A stretch of 64,000 bases of DNA. Source: Chloroflexota bacterium. Its GTDB lineage: Bacteria > Chloroflexota > UBA11872 > UBA12225. Of this stretch, positions 17,709 to 25,192 are shown in pieces. Numbering within the stretch: position 1 is the stretch's first letter; each line of letters begins with the position of its first letter. Under the pieces are notes generated by a model, which saw nothing but the letters and a program-made list of their open reading frames with translations, searched no databases and was not told the origin of the DNA. The translations under genes were made by a program, and so were the position numbers. The stretch spans positions 185,503 through 249,502 of the forward strand of contig JAUJOR010000008.1 in NCBI GenBank assembly GCA_030447525.1, read 5' to 3'.

Positions 17709-18866
17709 TCAGGCGGTGGGGTTCTTCACGTACCGATCAAGAAAGGCCACCGACCGTGCCAGGGCCTGCCCCAGGCTACGGGAGATGTTGTGGTCATCGC
17801 CGGGGTAGACGTAGAGCTCCACTGAGCCACCGGCGTCCCGGACCTGCCGCTCCAGGGTCTGGGACATCCGCAGCGGGACGGTGGCGTCGGCCGCCCCATG
17901 ATGGAGCTGCAGCGGGCCGGAGATATCCTGGAGGTAGGTGTTGGCCGAGATAGAGGCCCAGAACCCGGGATTGTCCTCCGGCGTGCCGTACTGCCGGAGC
18001 AGCTGGCTGCGCCAGTTGGTGGCCGGCGGCGGGACGCCGGCCGGGGGCGGGGCGGACGTGGTGGGGCTACGTCCCCAGTTGAACACTATGTCCGTGTACG
18101 ACCCTACGACCCCGCCCCAGATGACGCCGGCCTTGATGTCGGGGGTCGCTACCATCGCCCGCAGGGTGATGTACCCTCCCATGGAGTGGCCCCACATCCC
18201 CACGCGCCCCGGGTCGGCGTCCGGCCAGCGCCGGATGCTGGCCAAGGCGTTCATCACGTCTACGACGTAGTCCGGCGAGCCATAGCCCCCCCGGGCGGGT
18301 CCCTCGGAGCTCCCATGACCGCGGTAATCGGACATGAGGACGATATATCCGTTGCGGGCAAAGGCGTCGACGTAGGCGACGTAATACTCGGTGCTGCGAT
18401 ACTGCGCGGGCGGGATAAAGCCATGGTTGAAGACCACCACCGGCCAGCCCGACGGCGGGCGGGTGCCCCGGGGTACGGTCAGGAGGGAGTTGATTTTCAG
18501 GCCTTCAGAGCGGTAGGAGACGATCTGCCGGCTATAGTTTCCCCCGGGGGCCAGCGTCTGCTCCACCACCAGGTCGCTCCCGGGGTACTCCTGCTCCCGC
18601 AGGGCGGCGATAGACAGCGGGTGGGGCGTGGGCGTCGGCTGCGGCACGGGCACGGCCGTGGCGAGCGCGGGCGCGCCCAGCGCGGCAGACGGCGGTGTGA
18701 CCTGGCTGGCCGGGGCCGGCTGGACCCCCTGCTGTTGCTGCCCGACCACCACCGGCCCCCCTCTCGTGCCACCGGCGCTACAGCCGGTGACGGCGGCGCC
18801 CAGCGCCAGGGCCAGCAACAGGGAGAGGTGTAGCAGAGGGTGGCGGGCTGATGGCGGCGTGGGCAT
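17709..18866 (-). CDS. S9-like/dienelactone-hydrolase-type secreted lipoprotein hydrolase
   Basis: A 385-residue protein with a lipoprotein signal: hydrophobic LLHLSLLLALALGAAVTGC with the lipobox Cys at about 29. A Pro/Gln-rich linker follows, then an alpha/beta-hydrolase domain. The nucleophile elbow is GHSMGGY, the acid lies in HHGAADATVP and the histidine in GDDHNIS, forming a complete triad. PVVVFNHGFIPP is the oxyanion strand. The overall pattern is that of prolyl-oligopeptidase-like or acyl-peptidase-type esterases anchored outside the membrane. The ATG at 18866 was chosen because it places the signal at the N-terminus; upstream in-frame ATGs would bury it. It is convergent with the response regulator. 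Confidence 0.88.
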   Translation of the reverse strand: MPTPPSARHPLLHLSLLLALALGAAVTGCSAGGTRGGPVVVGQQQQGVQPAPASQVTPPSAALGAPALATAVPVPQPTPTPHPLSIAALREQEYPGSDLVVEQTLAPGGNYSRQIVSYRSEGLKINSLLTVPRGTRPPSGWPVVVFNHGFIPPAQYRSTEYYVAYVDAFARNGYIVLMSDYRGHGSSEGPARGGYGSPDYVVDVMNALASIRRWPDADPGRVGMWGHSMGGYITLRAMVATPDIKAGVIWGGVVGSYTDIVFNWGRSPTTSAPPPAGVPPPATNWRSQLLRQYGTPEDNPGFWASISANTYLQDISGPLQLHHGAADATVPLRMSQTLERQVRDAGGSVELYVYPGDDHNISRSLGQALARSVAFLDRYVKNPTA

Positions 18867-19292
18867 GTTTATGGCGTCCCTCAGGGGCATGCTAGGGTGT
18901 GCGGGTGTACTGGCACAGGTCAGCTGCGGGGCGCGCCACGTTGGCGCCACCCCCTCAAGCGCCGGTTGACACAGCAGGCGTGGTCGCTGCGCGGTTCACG
19001 AAGCGAACATCCGGACTCATCCCTTGATGGGACGTCGATGCGACCTCGATAGGACGCGTCGCCTGCCGCGCGCCGGCCACGGGCTGTGCCCCTGCTCATG
19101 GTCGCCCATGACCGGTCTCTGGCGCCACTCAGCCGGGTGCGGCGGCGCTGCGGTGTGCCCGCTCCTCCAACCCATCTGTTAGAGACAGCCGATCAATTCC
19201 TCGAGCAGTCGGTGCAACTCGTCCATCCTGGCGACGCCCATCCGGCGCAACCACTCCGCCTCCAGCGCCAGGATGGTCGGGGGTGTGGGTCG

Positions 19293-19317
19293 GCAGCCGC
19301 CCCCTCAGGGCGGCTGC
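19293..19317. terminator. Perfect 10-bp hairpin at gene-fragment junction
   Basis: GCAGCCGCCC (19293-19302) pairs with GGGCGGCTGC (19308-19317) around the loop CCTCA, followed by TCTTG. It sits where a methyltransferase remnant begins, so it may be an old terminator or a scar. Confidence 0.45.
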
Positions 19318-19517
19318 TCTTGATGGAGGTTGTGCTCCCGCCAGGGAGCGGTGAGCTCCTGGGCACGCTGCTTGACCTGAACATGCTGGTCAGTACCGGC
19401 GGGCGCAAGCGGACGACCGCCGAGTTCCGGCAGCTGCTCGGTGTGGTCGGCTTCCGGCGCACGCGCATCGTTCCCACGGCGTCACCGCTTAGCCTCATCG
19501 AGGCGGCGCTGGTGTAG
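19310..19517 (+). pseudogene. Remnant: C-terminus of SAM-dependent O-methyltransferase
   Basis: The plus-strand reading GRLLLMEVVLPPG, then LLDLNMLVSTGGRKRTTAEF, QLLGVVGFRRTRIVPT and SPLSLIEAAL, matches the last ~65 residues of acetylserotonin/hydroxyindole-type O-methyltransferases. In those, E-x-V-L-P, the D-L-x-M-L strand and GG-R-T-x-x-E are conserved. The upstream ~270 residues, including the SAM-binding motif, are absent; the sequence before 19300 is unrelated. It is therefore a decapitated gene. A second short remnant on the minus strand (19181-19285, LALEAEWLRRMGVARMDELH) abuts it. Confidence 0.65.
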
Positions 19518-19594
19518 CCTGGACCGATGGCTCTGGCCGCTTGGTGTTCCCCTATCACTCTCTCGTGGGGAGAGCGACGAGTGGTGCTGGGGGT

Positions 19595-19627
19595 AGGGGG
19601 CCACGGCCTGGGCGACCACGGCCCCCT
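19595..19627. terminator. Possible bidirectional terminator hairpin
   Basis: AGGGGGCC (19595-19602) and GGCCCCCT (19620-19627) form an 8-bp stem between the methyltransferase remnant and the convergent secreted protein gene ending at 19671. No T-tract is present. Confidence 0.35.
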
Positions 19628-19670
19628 CCTCGTCACTCCCCTGGCTGTCCCTGCGTCTCGCAGGCCACCG

Positions 19671-20117
19671 TCACGGGACGTCCAGGTAGAACTCCAGGCT
19701 CATTGGGGCGCCGCTGGTGCCGGAGGCCTTCCCATGGACTTGCAGGGTGCCCCAGGGGCCGGAGCTGACGGTAACGCGCGTGGGGAAGCCTTTGCCAAAC
19801 AGGTCATCCGGCACGGTCACCTTGAAGGTCACCTTCGTCCCACCGGCGTCTGGCTCGACGGCGTAGGTCGCCTGTGCAAGCTGTGTGGCGGCGGCATGCT
19901 CCAGACCGTAGGCTCCGGTCAGGTAGAAGACCGGTACCGTATTACCCGCCGGCGTCTGGATCAGCAGGAGTGGGTCGATCTCGCACCAGTCGTCCCCGGC
20001 CTGCGCCACCGACGGGGCCGGCCAGCCCGCCAGTCGTCCGGTGCTCGCCCCCGGCCACAGGGTGACCAGCAGCGCTAAGAGCATGGCGCGCACCACCACA
20101 GCCACGACACGTCCCAT
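19671..20117 (-). CDS. Secreted hypothetical protein
   Basis: A 148-residue protein with a signal peptide: MGRVVAVVVRAMLLALLVTL, then a cleavage-like region ending SVAQA. The mature part DDWCEIDPLLLIQTPAGN, then VPVFYLTGAYG and KVTFKVTVPDDLFGKGFPTR, looks like a single beta-sandwich domain. The DWCE..DP..L..TP.G pattern gives no function I can name. The start at 20117 is supported by GGGAGG six bases upstream; an extension to 20159 lacks this. It is preceded by an unusually AT-rich promoter region (20170-20230). Confidence 0.65.
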   Translation of the reverse strand: MGRVVAVVVRAMLLALLVTLWPGASTGRLAGWPAPSVAQAGDDWCEIDPLLLIQTPAGNTVPVFYLTGAYGLEHAAATQLAQATYAVEPDAGGTKVTFKVTVPDDLFGKGFPTRVTVSSGPWGTLQVHGKASGTSGAPMSLEFYLDVP

Positions 20118-20169
20118 CTCGTACCTCCCGCGTACGTACTTTCCCCTGAGCGCCACCACTTGTTGCCGC

Positions 20170-20228
20170 CGGCGCTATAGCAGATATATATTTTAGCATC
20201 AGTAAATCGCAGGTTTTATGCTATTTAG
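20170..20228 (-). promoter_or_regulatory. AT-rich island, likely promoter of the 20117 gene
   Basis: About 55 bp of strongly AT-rich sequence with ATATATAT, TTTAGC and TTTATGC runs stands in an otherwise very GC-rich background. It lies directly upstream of the secreted-protein gene. Candidate -10 hexamers (TATAGC or ATATAT on the minus strand) exist, but no good -35 could be fixed. Confidence 0.4.
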
Positions 20229-20301
20229 CGGTGAGTTGGCATGGCCTCCCCGGCTTGGCGGACGTAGCGGAGGCGAGAGTGCTGCCGTGGGATTGCCGGC
20301 G

Positions 20302-21900
20302 CTACGCCGCCGGTCGCACTGCCTCGTTTAGGGGGGGCGCCGGAAGGTCGAACCAGAACCGGCTCCCGGCACCGGGCGCGCTCTCCAGCCCGACGCGTCC
20401 GCCCTGCGCCTCCACCAGGGCCTTGACCACCGCCAGGCCAATCCCAGCGCCCGCGGTGGCGTTCGGTCCCGTGGCGGCGTCGCCCCCGCGGTAGAACTTC
20501 TCCCACACGCGCCCTTGCTCGGCCTCAGGGATGCCGGGACCGCAGTCCTCGACCTCCACGCGCACCGTGGATGGCCGGCCCGGCGCCGGGCAGGCACGGA
20601 GGGTGATCGGTCCCGCGGGGGCGTACTTGAGGGCGTTCGTCACCAGGTTGGCGGCCACCTGCGCCACGCGCCCGGGGTCGGCGCGCGCCGGGAGGCACGG
20701 TGGCAGATCAACCCTCAGGCGCTCGGCGCCGGGCCGCCGGCCGAGGTCCGCGGTCACGCTCATGAGCACCGGTACAAGGTCTACGTCACAGGGTTGCAGC
20801 GCCAGGCCGCCGCGCTCCAGGCGGGCAAAGTCCAGCAGGTCGTCCACCATGCGCGAGAGCTGACCGGCGCTCTCGGCCACGCGGTCGACCATCCGCCGGG
20901 AGTCCGGGTCGAGCGCCTCCCCGCGCGACAGGAGTAGCTCCGTGAAGCCGCACACGATGGTGAGCGGAGTCCGCAACTCATGAGAGACGGTGCCCAGGAA
21001 CTCGTCCTTCAGCCGGCTGAGCTCCCGCAGCGACGTGGCCTCGGCCTCCCGGCGGGCCAGCTCCGCCCGCCGCCTGAGCGAACCATAGGCCGTGGCCGCG
21101 CCCAGGGCCGCCGGCACGAGCAGCCATGGCGCCTGGGCTAGCGCCGCGGCGACCATCAGCCCCAGCAGGAACTCCCCCAGTGCCTCCGGCAGGTCGCGGC
21201 GCCGCCCGGTCAGCCAGACGGCCAGCGGCCGGCCCCCTTGCTGCAGCGCCGCCATCACGGCCACCGCCCACGTATTCACCAGGTACATGGCAATAGCCGC
21301 CGCGACCGCGCCGGGGGTTGCGGTCACCTCCACTGCGCCCTGGGACCCGGCCGGGCGCAGGGCCGCGAAGACGGCCGCCCCGATGGCCGTGGCCACCGCC
21401 ATCTGCCCCGTGTTGAAGGCCGCGCTCCGCGCCGTGCCTAAGGGCCGGCCGGTGACCGAGTCCCGGCGGAGCGCCAGCGTCCCTTGACCGAGGGCGTGGC
21501 TCAGGCCGGCGACGAGCACGGCCTGCGCCGGCCCCAGCAGCAGCACGGCGGCAAAGTACACGGCCAGGGCCAGGCTGGACTTGCGCCCCGGCCCCAGTGC
21601 CACTGGGAAGTGCTGCGCGGCCACGGCCGCGCCCACGAGACCCACCCCCAGACCCGCCGGTGACGGCCCAATTGCAGGACCCCCGGGGCTAGGGAACTCC
21701 CCCCCGCCAAGCGCCACGGCCGCGAGCGCAATCCCCAGCACCGCGCCCCCGGTCGCCACCACCAGCCCCAGGTACACCCGCGCCATGGCCGGCGCCGGGG
21801 GGCCGGGTACCACGCGTGTCGGCTGCGCAGTCTGTTGCACGGCTTGCACGGATCGCTTGGTCCTCCCTCGGGATCCGGACCCACGGATGGCCTGCTCCAT
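20302..21900 (-). CDS. Membrane sensor histidine kinase
   Basis: A 532-residue kinase. The N-terminal half (about 40-275) has seven or eight hydrophobic helices, resembling a membrane-integral MASE-type sensor. A short coiled linker (RRRAELARREAEATSLRELS) follows, then the HisKA H-box FLGTVSHELRTPLT with phosphoacceptor H307. The HATPase_c domain has the N-box NLVTNALKYAP, the G1 box EDCGPGIPE, and GIGLAVVKALVEAQGG. There is no PAS or HAMP domain. The start at 21900 gives a 39-residue basic leader; an ATG at 21786 just before the first helix is also plausible. The likely partner is the orphan response regulator at 16861, unproven. Confidence 0.92.
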   Translation of the reverse strand: MEQAIRGSGSRGRTKRSVQAVQQTAQPTRVVPGPPAPAMARVYLGLVVATGGAVLGIALAAVALGGGEFPSPGGPAIGPSPAGLGVGLVGAAVAAQHFPVALGPGRKSSLALAVYFAAVLLLGPAQAVLVAGLSHALGQGTLALRRDSVTGRPLGTARSAAFNTGQMAVATAIGAAVFAALRPAGSQGAVEVTATPGAVAAAIAMYLVNTWAVAVMAALQQGGRPLAVWLTGRRRDLPEALGEFLLGLMVAAALAQAPWLLVPAALGAATAYGSLRRRAELARREAEATSLRELSRLKDEFLGTVSHELRTPLTIVCGFTELLLSRGEALDPDSRRMVDRVAESAGQLSRMVDDLLDFARLERGGLALQPCDVDLVPVLMSVTADLGRRPGAERLRVDLPPCLPARADPGRVAQVAANLVTNALKYAPAGPITLRACPAPGRPSTVRVEVEDCGPGIPEAEQGRVWEKFYRGGDAATGPNATAGAGIGLAVVKALVEAQGGRVGLESAPGAGSRFWFDLPAPPLNEAVRPAA

Positions 21901-22075
21901 GGGCAGAGCGTACTCTCATCAATGTGCATGTCAAGGGTACCGTCTCCGGCACAGGTAGGTTCAAGTCGGCAGGCCATGGCCCGAAGGGGCACCACCGGAC
22001 ATGAACAGGAAGGCTTCCACCGTAGCGGCCACTGCGGCCGTAGCGGCCACAACGGTGGCCGGGCGTCCCATTGAC

Positions 22076-22245
22076 TCAGCGAGAGGAGGGGCGCAGCGGA
22101 TTCTGCCAGCGTAGACCAGCGAACCGCCCGAAGTCGCCGTCGGTGGAGCACAGTACGCCGGTGATGCACTCGCTGATGTGGCGCTCCTAGCGAGCGGCAC
22201 CGGCCGCTCCTGGCCGCGAGCACCAGCGCGTGGTGCGCGCCTGCT
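22076..22245 (-). pseudogene. Remnant: C-terminus of VapC-type PIN toxin
   Basis: The minus strand reads VLCSTDGDFGRFAGLRWQNP then a TGA at 22076, the standard end of VapC toxins (S-T-D-x-D-F-x-R-F-x-G-L-x-W-x-N-P) with the last acidic metal ligands. Immediately upstream, in a different frame, AHHALVLAARSGR resembles the D-A-H-L-A-A-L-A helix that normally precedes it. The N-terminal two thirds of the toxin and its antitoxin are missing. It lies next to the intact MazEF pair. Confidence 0.55.
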
Positions 22246-22297
22246 CCCACAGGCAATGCCTACGAGCAGACGACGGAAAGGCTGCCACCTGTGCCGG

Positions 22298-22630
22298 CTA
22301 CTCGGCGAACATCTCCGCCAGCGTAGCCAGCACCCGCTGCTGGGCCGGCGCGCTCAAGCGCCCCAGGCGGCGCACGAGCCGTACCTTGTCTACGGTGCGC
22401 AGCTGGTCGAGCACCACCCACCCGTCCTGTTTCTGGAAGCGGCAGGCAACCCGCGAGGGGTAAGGTCGGCCCTGCGTCGTCATCGGCGCCACGATGACGG
22501 TGGCAATGTGCCGGTTCATCTCGTCGGGAGAGACCACCAGGCATGGGCGCGTCTTCTGGATCTCGCTGCCGACGGTGGGATCCAGGCTGACGAGGTAGAC
22601 ATCGAACCGTTTGACCGGCCCGCTAGCCAC
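22298..22630 (-). CDS. mazF: MazF/PemK-type endoribonuclease toxin
   Basis: A 110-residue protein of full MazF length. FDVYLVSLDPTVGSEIQKTR contains the conserved D-P-x-x-G-x-E-x-x-K-x-R-P pattern, whose Arg is catalytic. CLVVSPDEMN, TVIVAPMTTQGRPYPSRV and GWVVLDQLRTVDKVRLVRR are the remaining beta strands and the Q-x-R-x-x-D catalytic loop. MazF toxins cut mRNA at short sequences. It follows mazE with a 4-bp gap, antitoxin first, as usual. All key residues are present, so it appears functional. Confidence 0.92.
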   Translation of the reverse strand: MASGPVKRFDVYLVSLDPTVGSEIQKTRPCLVVSPDEMNRHIATVIVAPMTTQGRPYPSRVACRFQKQDGWVVLDQLRTVDKVRLVRRLGRLSAPAQQRVLATLAEMFAE

Positions 22631-22634
22631 CCGA

Positions 22635-22910
22635 TTACCACGCCCACTCGTGCGCGTCGAACTGGCTCAGGTTGGGGATATCGCCGTCCAGGAGCAGGTC
22701 GTCGCCGTGGTCGGCCATGGCGCGAAACTGCGCATCCCAACCGGCCCGGGGACGCCCCGTCGACGGCACGGGACGCATCACCAACTGTCGATCCTGCACC
22801 TCGAGCTCAACCTCACCGCCCAGGCCAGCCTGCTCCAGCAGCATTTTGGGGATGCGAACTCCTTGCGAGTTCCCGATGCGCACCAGGTGCGCTCTCACAC
22901 GTGCGGCCAT
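22635..22910 (-). CDS. mazE: MazE-type AbrB-fold antitoxin
   Basis: A 91-residue protein. Residues ~6-45 form a swapped-hairpin AbrB/MazE DNA-binding domain: HLVRIGNSQGVRIPKMLLEQ, then GLGGEVELEVQDRQLVMRP. The acidic C-terminal tail (DDLLLDGDIPNLSQFDAHEW) is the part that would clamp MazF. It probably represses its own operon by binding the 19-bp palindrome upstream. GGGAGG precedes the ATG. Confidence 0.9.
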   Translation of the reverse strand: MAARVRAHLVRIGNSQGVRIPKMLLEQAGLGGEVELEVQDRQLVMRPVPSTGRPRAGWDAQFRAMADHGDDLLLDGDIPNLSQFDAHEWAW

Positions 22911-22952
22911 GGTGTCCCTCCCGTTCGATCTCTTGACGGCGCACAGGTGTGG

Positions 22953-22971
22953 GTAATTACAGTGTAATCAC
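22953..22971. promoter_or_regulatory. 19-bp palindromic operator candidate for mazEF
   Basis: GTAATTACAGTGTAATCAC reads as two 9-bp half sites around a central base, with 8 of 9 positions matching. It covers the proposed -10 box of mazEF and lies 43 bp before the mazE start, where AbrB-fold antitoxins normally autoregulate. It also overlaps the stop codon of the Mut7-C gene fragment at 22957. Confidence 0.6.
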
Positions 22972-22984
22972 CGGACCGTGACGA
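22956..22984 (-). promoter_or_regulatory. Candidate sigma-70 promoter of mazEF
   Basis: On the minus strand TCGTCA (22979-22984, four of six matches) is followed after exactly 17 bp by TGTAAT (22956-22961, five of six). The -10 lies inside the palindromic operator. This would start transcription near 22949, giving a leader of about 40 bases that includes GGGAGG. Confidence 0.5.
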
Positions 22985-23225
22985 GGCAAGCCCAGCCGTC
23001 GGCGCAGCCCCTCCAGGCGGCGCTGCAGGTGCTGGTAGTGGGAGCCCTTCCAGTAGACGCGGTCGCAGGTGCGGCAGATGGCGAACTCGTGGTAGTACTG
23101 CCTGGTCTTGGGCTCCAGGCGGTGGAGCACCTCGCCCTTGGAGACCGGCTCCAGCAGCCCGTTGCAGCGCAGGCAGCGCCGGGAGGGCACGATGGCACCA
23201 AAGAGCTTGAAGCGCTGCAGCACCT

Positions 23226-23229
23226 CTAG
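23226..23229. repeat. Target site duplication CTAG (left copy)
   Basis: CTAG flanks the IS1380-family element on both sides (second copy 24689-24692). Four-base duplications are usual for the family. Confidence 0.85.
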
Positions 23230-23244
23230 CCTGGATTATTCACG
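23230..23244. repeat. IS1380 left terminal inverted repeat
   Basis: A 15-bp perfect match to the complement of 24674-24688. Confidence 0.9.
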
Positions 23245-23328
23245 CGTAGACGGAACGTGACAGCGGGACACCCCTGTTGGTATCGGTGCTGGTGACGAAC
23301 CGACGCCGATCCAAGGAGGTGCCCCGCC

Positions 23329-24678
23329 GTGGTGCAGTCTGCCATATCTGCCGCCCCAGCGACGACGCACTTTGCCGCGCCGGCTGTGCCCGCCGAGTTG
23401 CGCTCGAGGCTCGCTTTGATGGGGGCCGGCTCACGTCGGATGGGGGGCTGCCCTGGCTGGGCGAGGCCGAGGCGACCCTGGGGCTGTGCGCCGCCTTCGG
23501 GGCGCTGGTGCCCGAATGGCGCCGGGGGCCGGTGCGGCCTCCCCTGGAGGCGCTGGTGCGCCAGCGGGTGTTCCAGATCGCCTGTGGGTACGAGGACCAG
23601 GACGACGCCGACACCCTACGGACGGATCCGCTGCTCAAGCTGGTCTGTGGCCGCCTGCCGGAGAGCGGGGCCGACCTGGCCAGCCAGCCGACCTTCTCCC
23701 GGCTGGAGAATGCCCCGAACGGGCCAGCGTGCTACCGCTTGGCGCGGGCCCTGCTGGCCGTCTACCTGCAGGAGCGGGAGCGCACGGGCATCCCCCGGCG
23801 GATCCTGCTGGACGTCGACGGGACGGACGATCCGACCCACGGGCACCAGGAGGGCACGGCGTACCATGGCTACTATCGCCAGCACATGTACCACCCGTTG
23901 CTGGTCTTCGACGGCGAGACCGACCACCTCCTCACGGCGGTGCTCCGGCCGGGCAACGCCCACGAGAGCGCGGGGCGGTGGCCATCTTGCGGCGGCTCGT
24001 CCACGCGCTACGCGAGCGCTGGCCGGGCGTGCGGCTCGAACTGCGGGCGGACAGTGGCTTCGCCGTCCCCGCGCTCTATGACTACTGCGACCAGGAAGGC
24101 CTCGCCTACACGATCGGCCTGATCCCTAACCCCCGCCTGGAAGCTGTGTGCGCGCCCCTCCTGGCCGAGGCCCAGCGGCAACAGGTCGACACCGGGGCCG
24201 AGAAGGTGCGGCTGGCGGGAGAGGTGCGCTACCAGGCGGGCAGTTGGCCACGCGCGCGCGCGTCGTCTACAAGGCCGAAGCGCTGGTCGAAGGGCCTAAC
24301 ACCCGCTTCGTGGTCACCACCCGCACGGCCCCACCCTTGGCCGTCTACGACTGGTACGTCGACCGCGGCGAGCCCGAGCTGTGGATCAAGGACCTCAAGC
24401 GCGCCTGCTTCGCCGATCGCCTCTCGTGCCACCGCTTCGCCGCCAACCAGTTCCGCCTCCTGCTCCACGCTGCGCCTACTGGCTCCTGGACACCCTGCGC
24501 GCTGGCTGTGCCAGCTTGGGCGTGGCCCGCCTCCAACTCGATACCGTGCGCCTGCGCCTGCTCAAGATCGGCGGACGCGTGCAGGAATGGCTCACCCGCG
24601 TCCGCTTGCACCTCGCCAGCAGTCATCCTAGCGAGCCCCCTCTGGAGGCTCCTCGCCACTCGGCCGGGCCGGCCGTGA
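23329..24678 (+). pseudogene. IS1380-family DDE transposase with about five frameshifts
   Basis: AAGGAGG followed by GTG (23329) marks the start. The coding signal moves between frames: ATTHFAAPAVPAEL, then ARFDGGRLTSDGGLPWL to DDPTHGHQEGTAYHGYYRQH (catalytic-region LDVDGTDD), next frame LELRADSGFAVPALYDYCD, then FVVTTRTAPPLAVYDWYVDR and ELWIKDLKRACFADRLSCHR, then AYWLLDTLRAGCASLG. The natural stop is probably the TGA at 24676 inside the right repeat. The D-S-G-F and E-x-x-I-K-D motifs and the GYED-x-x-D-x-x-x-L-R-x-D-P box are diagnostic. Breaks lie near 23405, 23985, 24243, 24470 and 24635; four are single-base losses and one a gain. No in-frame stop is needed, so sequencing error in a repeat is likely. 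Confidence 0.85.
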
Positions 24679-24688
24679 ATAATCCAGG
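24674..24688. repeat. IS1380 right terminal inverted repeat
   Basis: The complement of the left repeat; the probable transposase stop codon TGA lies within it. Confidence 0.9.
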
Positions 24689-24692
24689 CTAG
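24689..24692. repeat. Target site duplication CTAG (right copy)
   Basis: Matches 23226-23229. Confidence 0.85.
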
Positions 24693-25192
24693 AAGCTGCT
24701 GCTCGGGATCGGTCTCCCAGACGTGGTAGCCGTAGGTCACGATAGCACGCTTGAGCAGGCCACGGTCGCGCGTGAGGAGGATGCGCCGCTGCCGGCTGGA
24801 GATGCGCGCCAGGGTCTCGTCGTCGTAGTCGTTCCGGTAGTCGGCGTCAAAGCCGACCAGGCGCAGCAACGAGGCCAGCGTACCGAGGTGGGCGTCCAGG
24901 ATGAAGCAGGGCTCGGCGAGGGGCGGGGGCCCGGCGCGGGGCAGGGCGCTGACGTCGATGGAGCGGAACACCGGGTAGACGCTGATGCGGTCCCCGTCCT
25001 GCACGCGGTACGAGAAGTCCACCGGGTTGCCGTTCACCAGCACCACGTCTACCTCGGTGTGCGGCACACCCTGGGCCTCGATCACGTCCTTGACCGAATC
25101 GCGCTCCTGAAGCGCCAGCGCCACGGTGTTGTGCCGCTTCTGGTCAGGGAGGAACGCGTTGAGCTCGGCGTAGGCGCGCAGAGAAGCGTAGA

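Larger units (their letters stand above)
23230..24688 (+). mobile_element. IS1380-family insertion sequence, 1459 bp
   Basis: The element is bounded by perfect 15-bp terminal inverted repeats, CCTGGATTATTCACG at 23230-23244 and its complement at 24674-24688, starting CCT and containing GATTATTCA as in known IS1380 ends. It is flanked by CTAG duplications and carries one transposase. The length is within the normal 1.4-1.7 kb range. It is inserted in the Mut7-C gene, with transposase oriented opposite to the host gene. Confidence 0.93.

Noticed and set aside
22021..22070. Repeat GTAGCGGCCA copies near the VapC remnant
   Set aside because: Only two imperfect copies; no structure or context supporting a regulatory role.
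23329..24692. Programmed frameshifting in the IS1380 transposase
   Set aside because: Five breaks at different sites cannot be programmed; IS1380 transposases are normally one frame.
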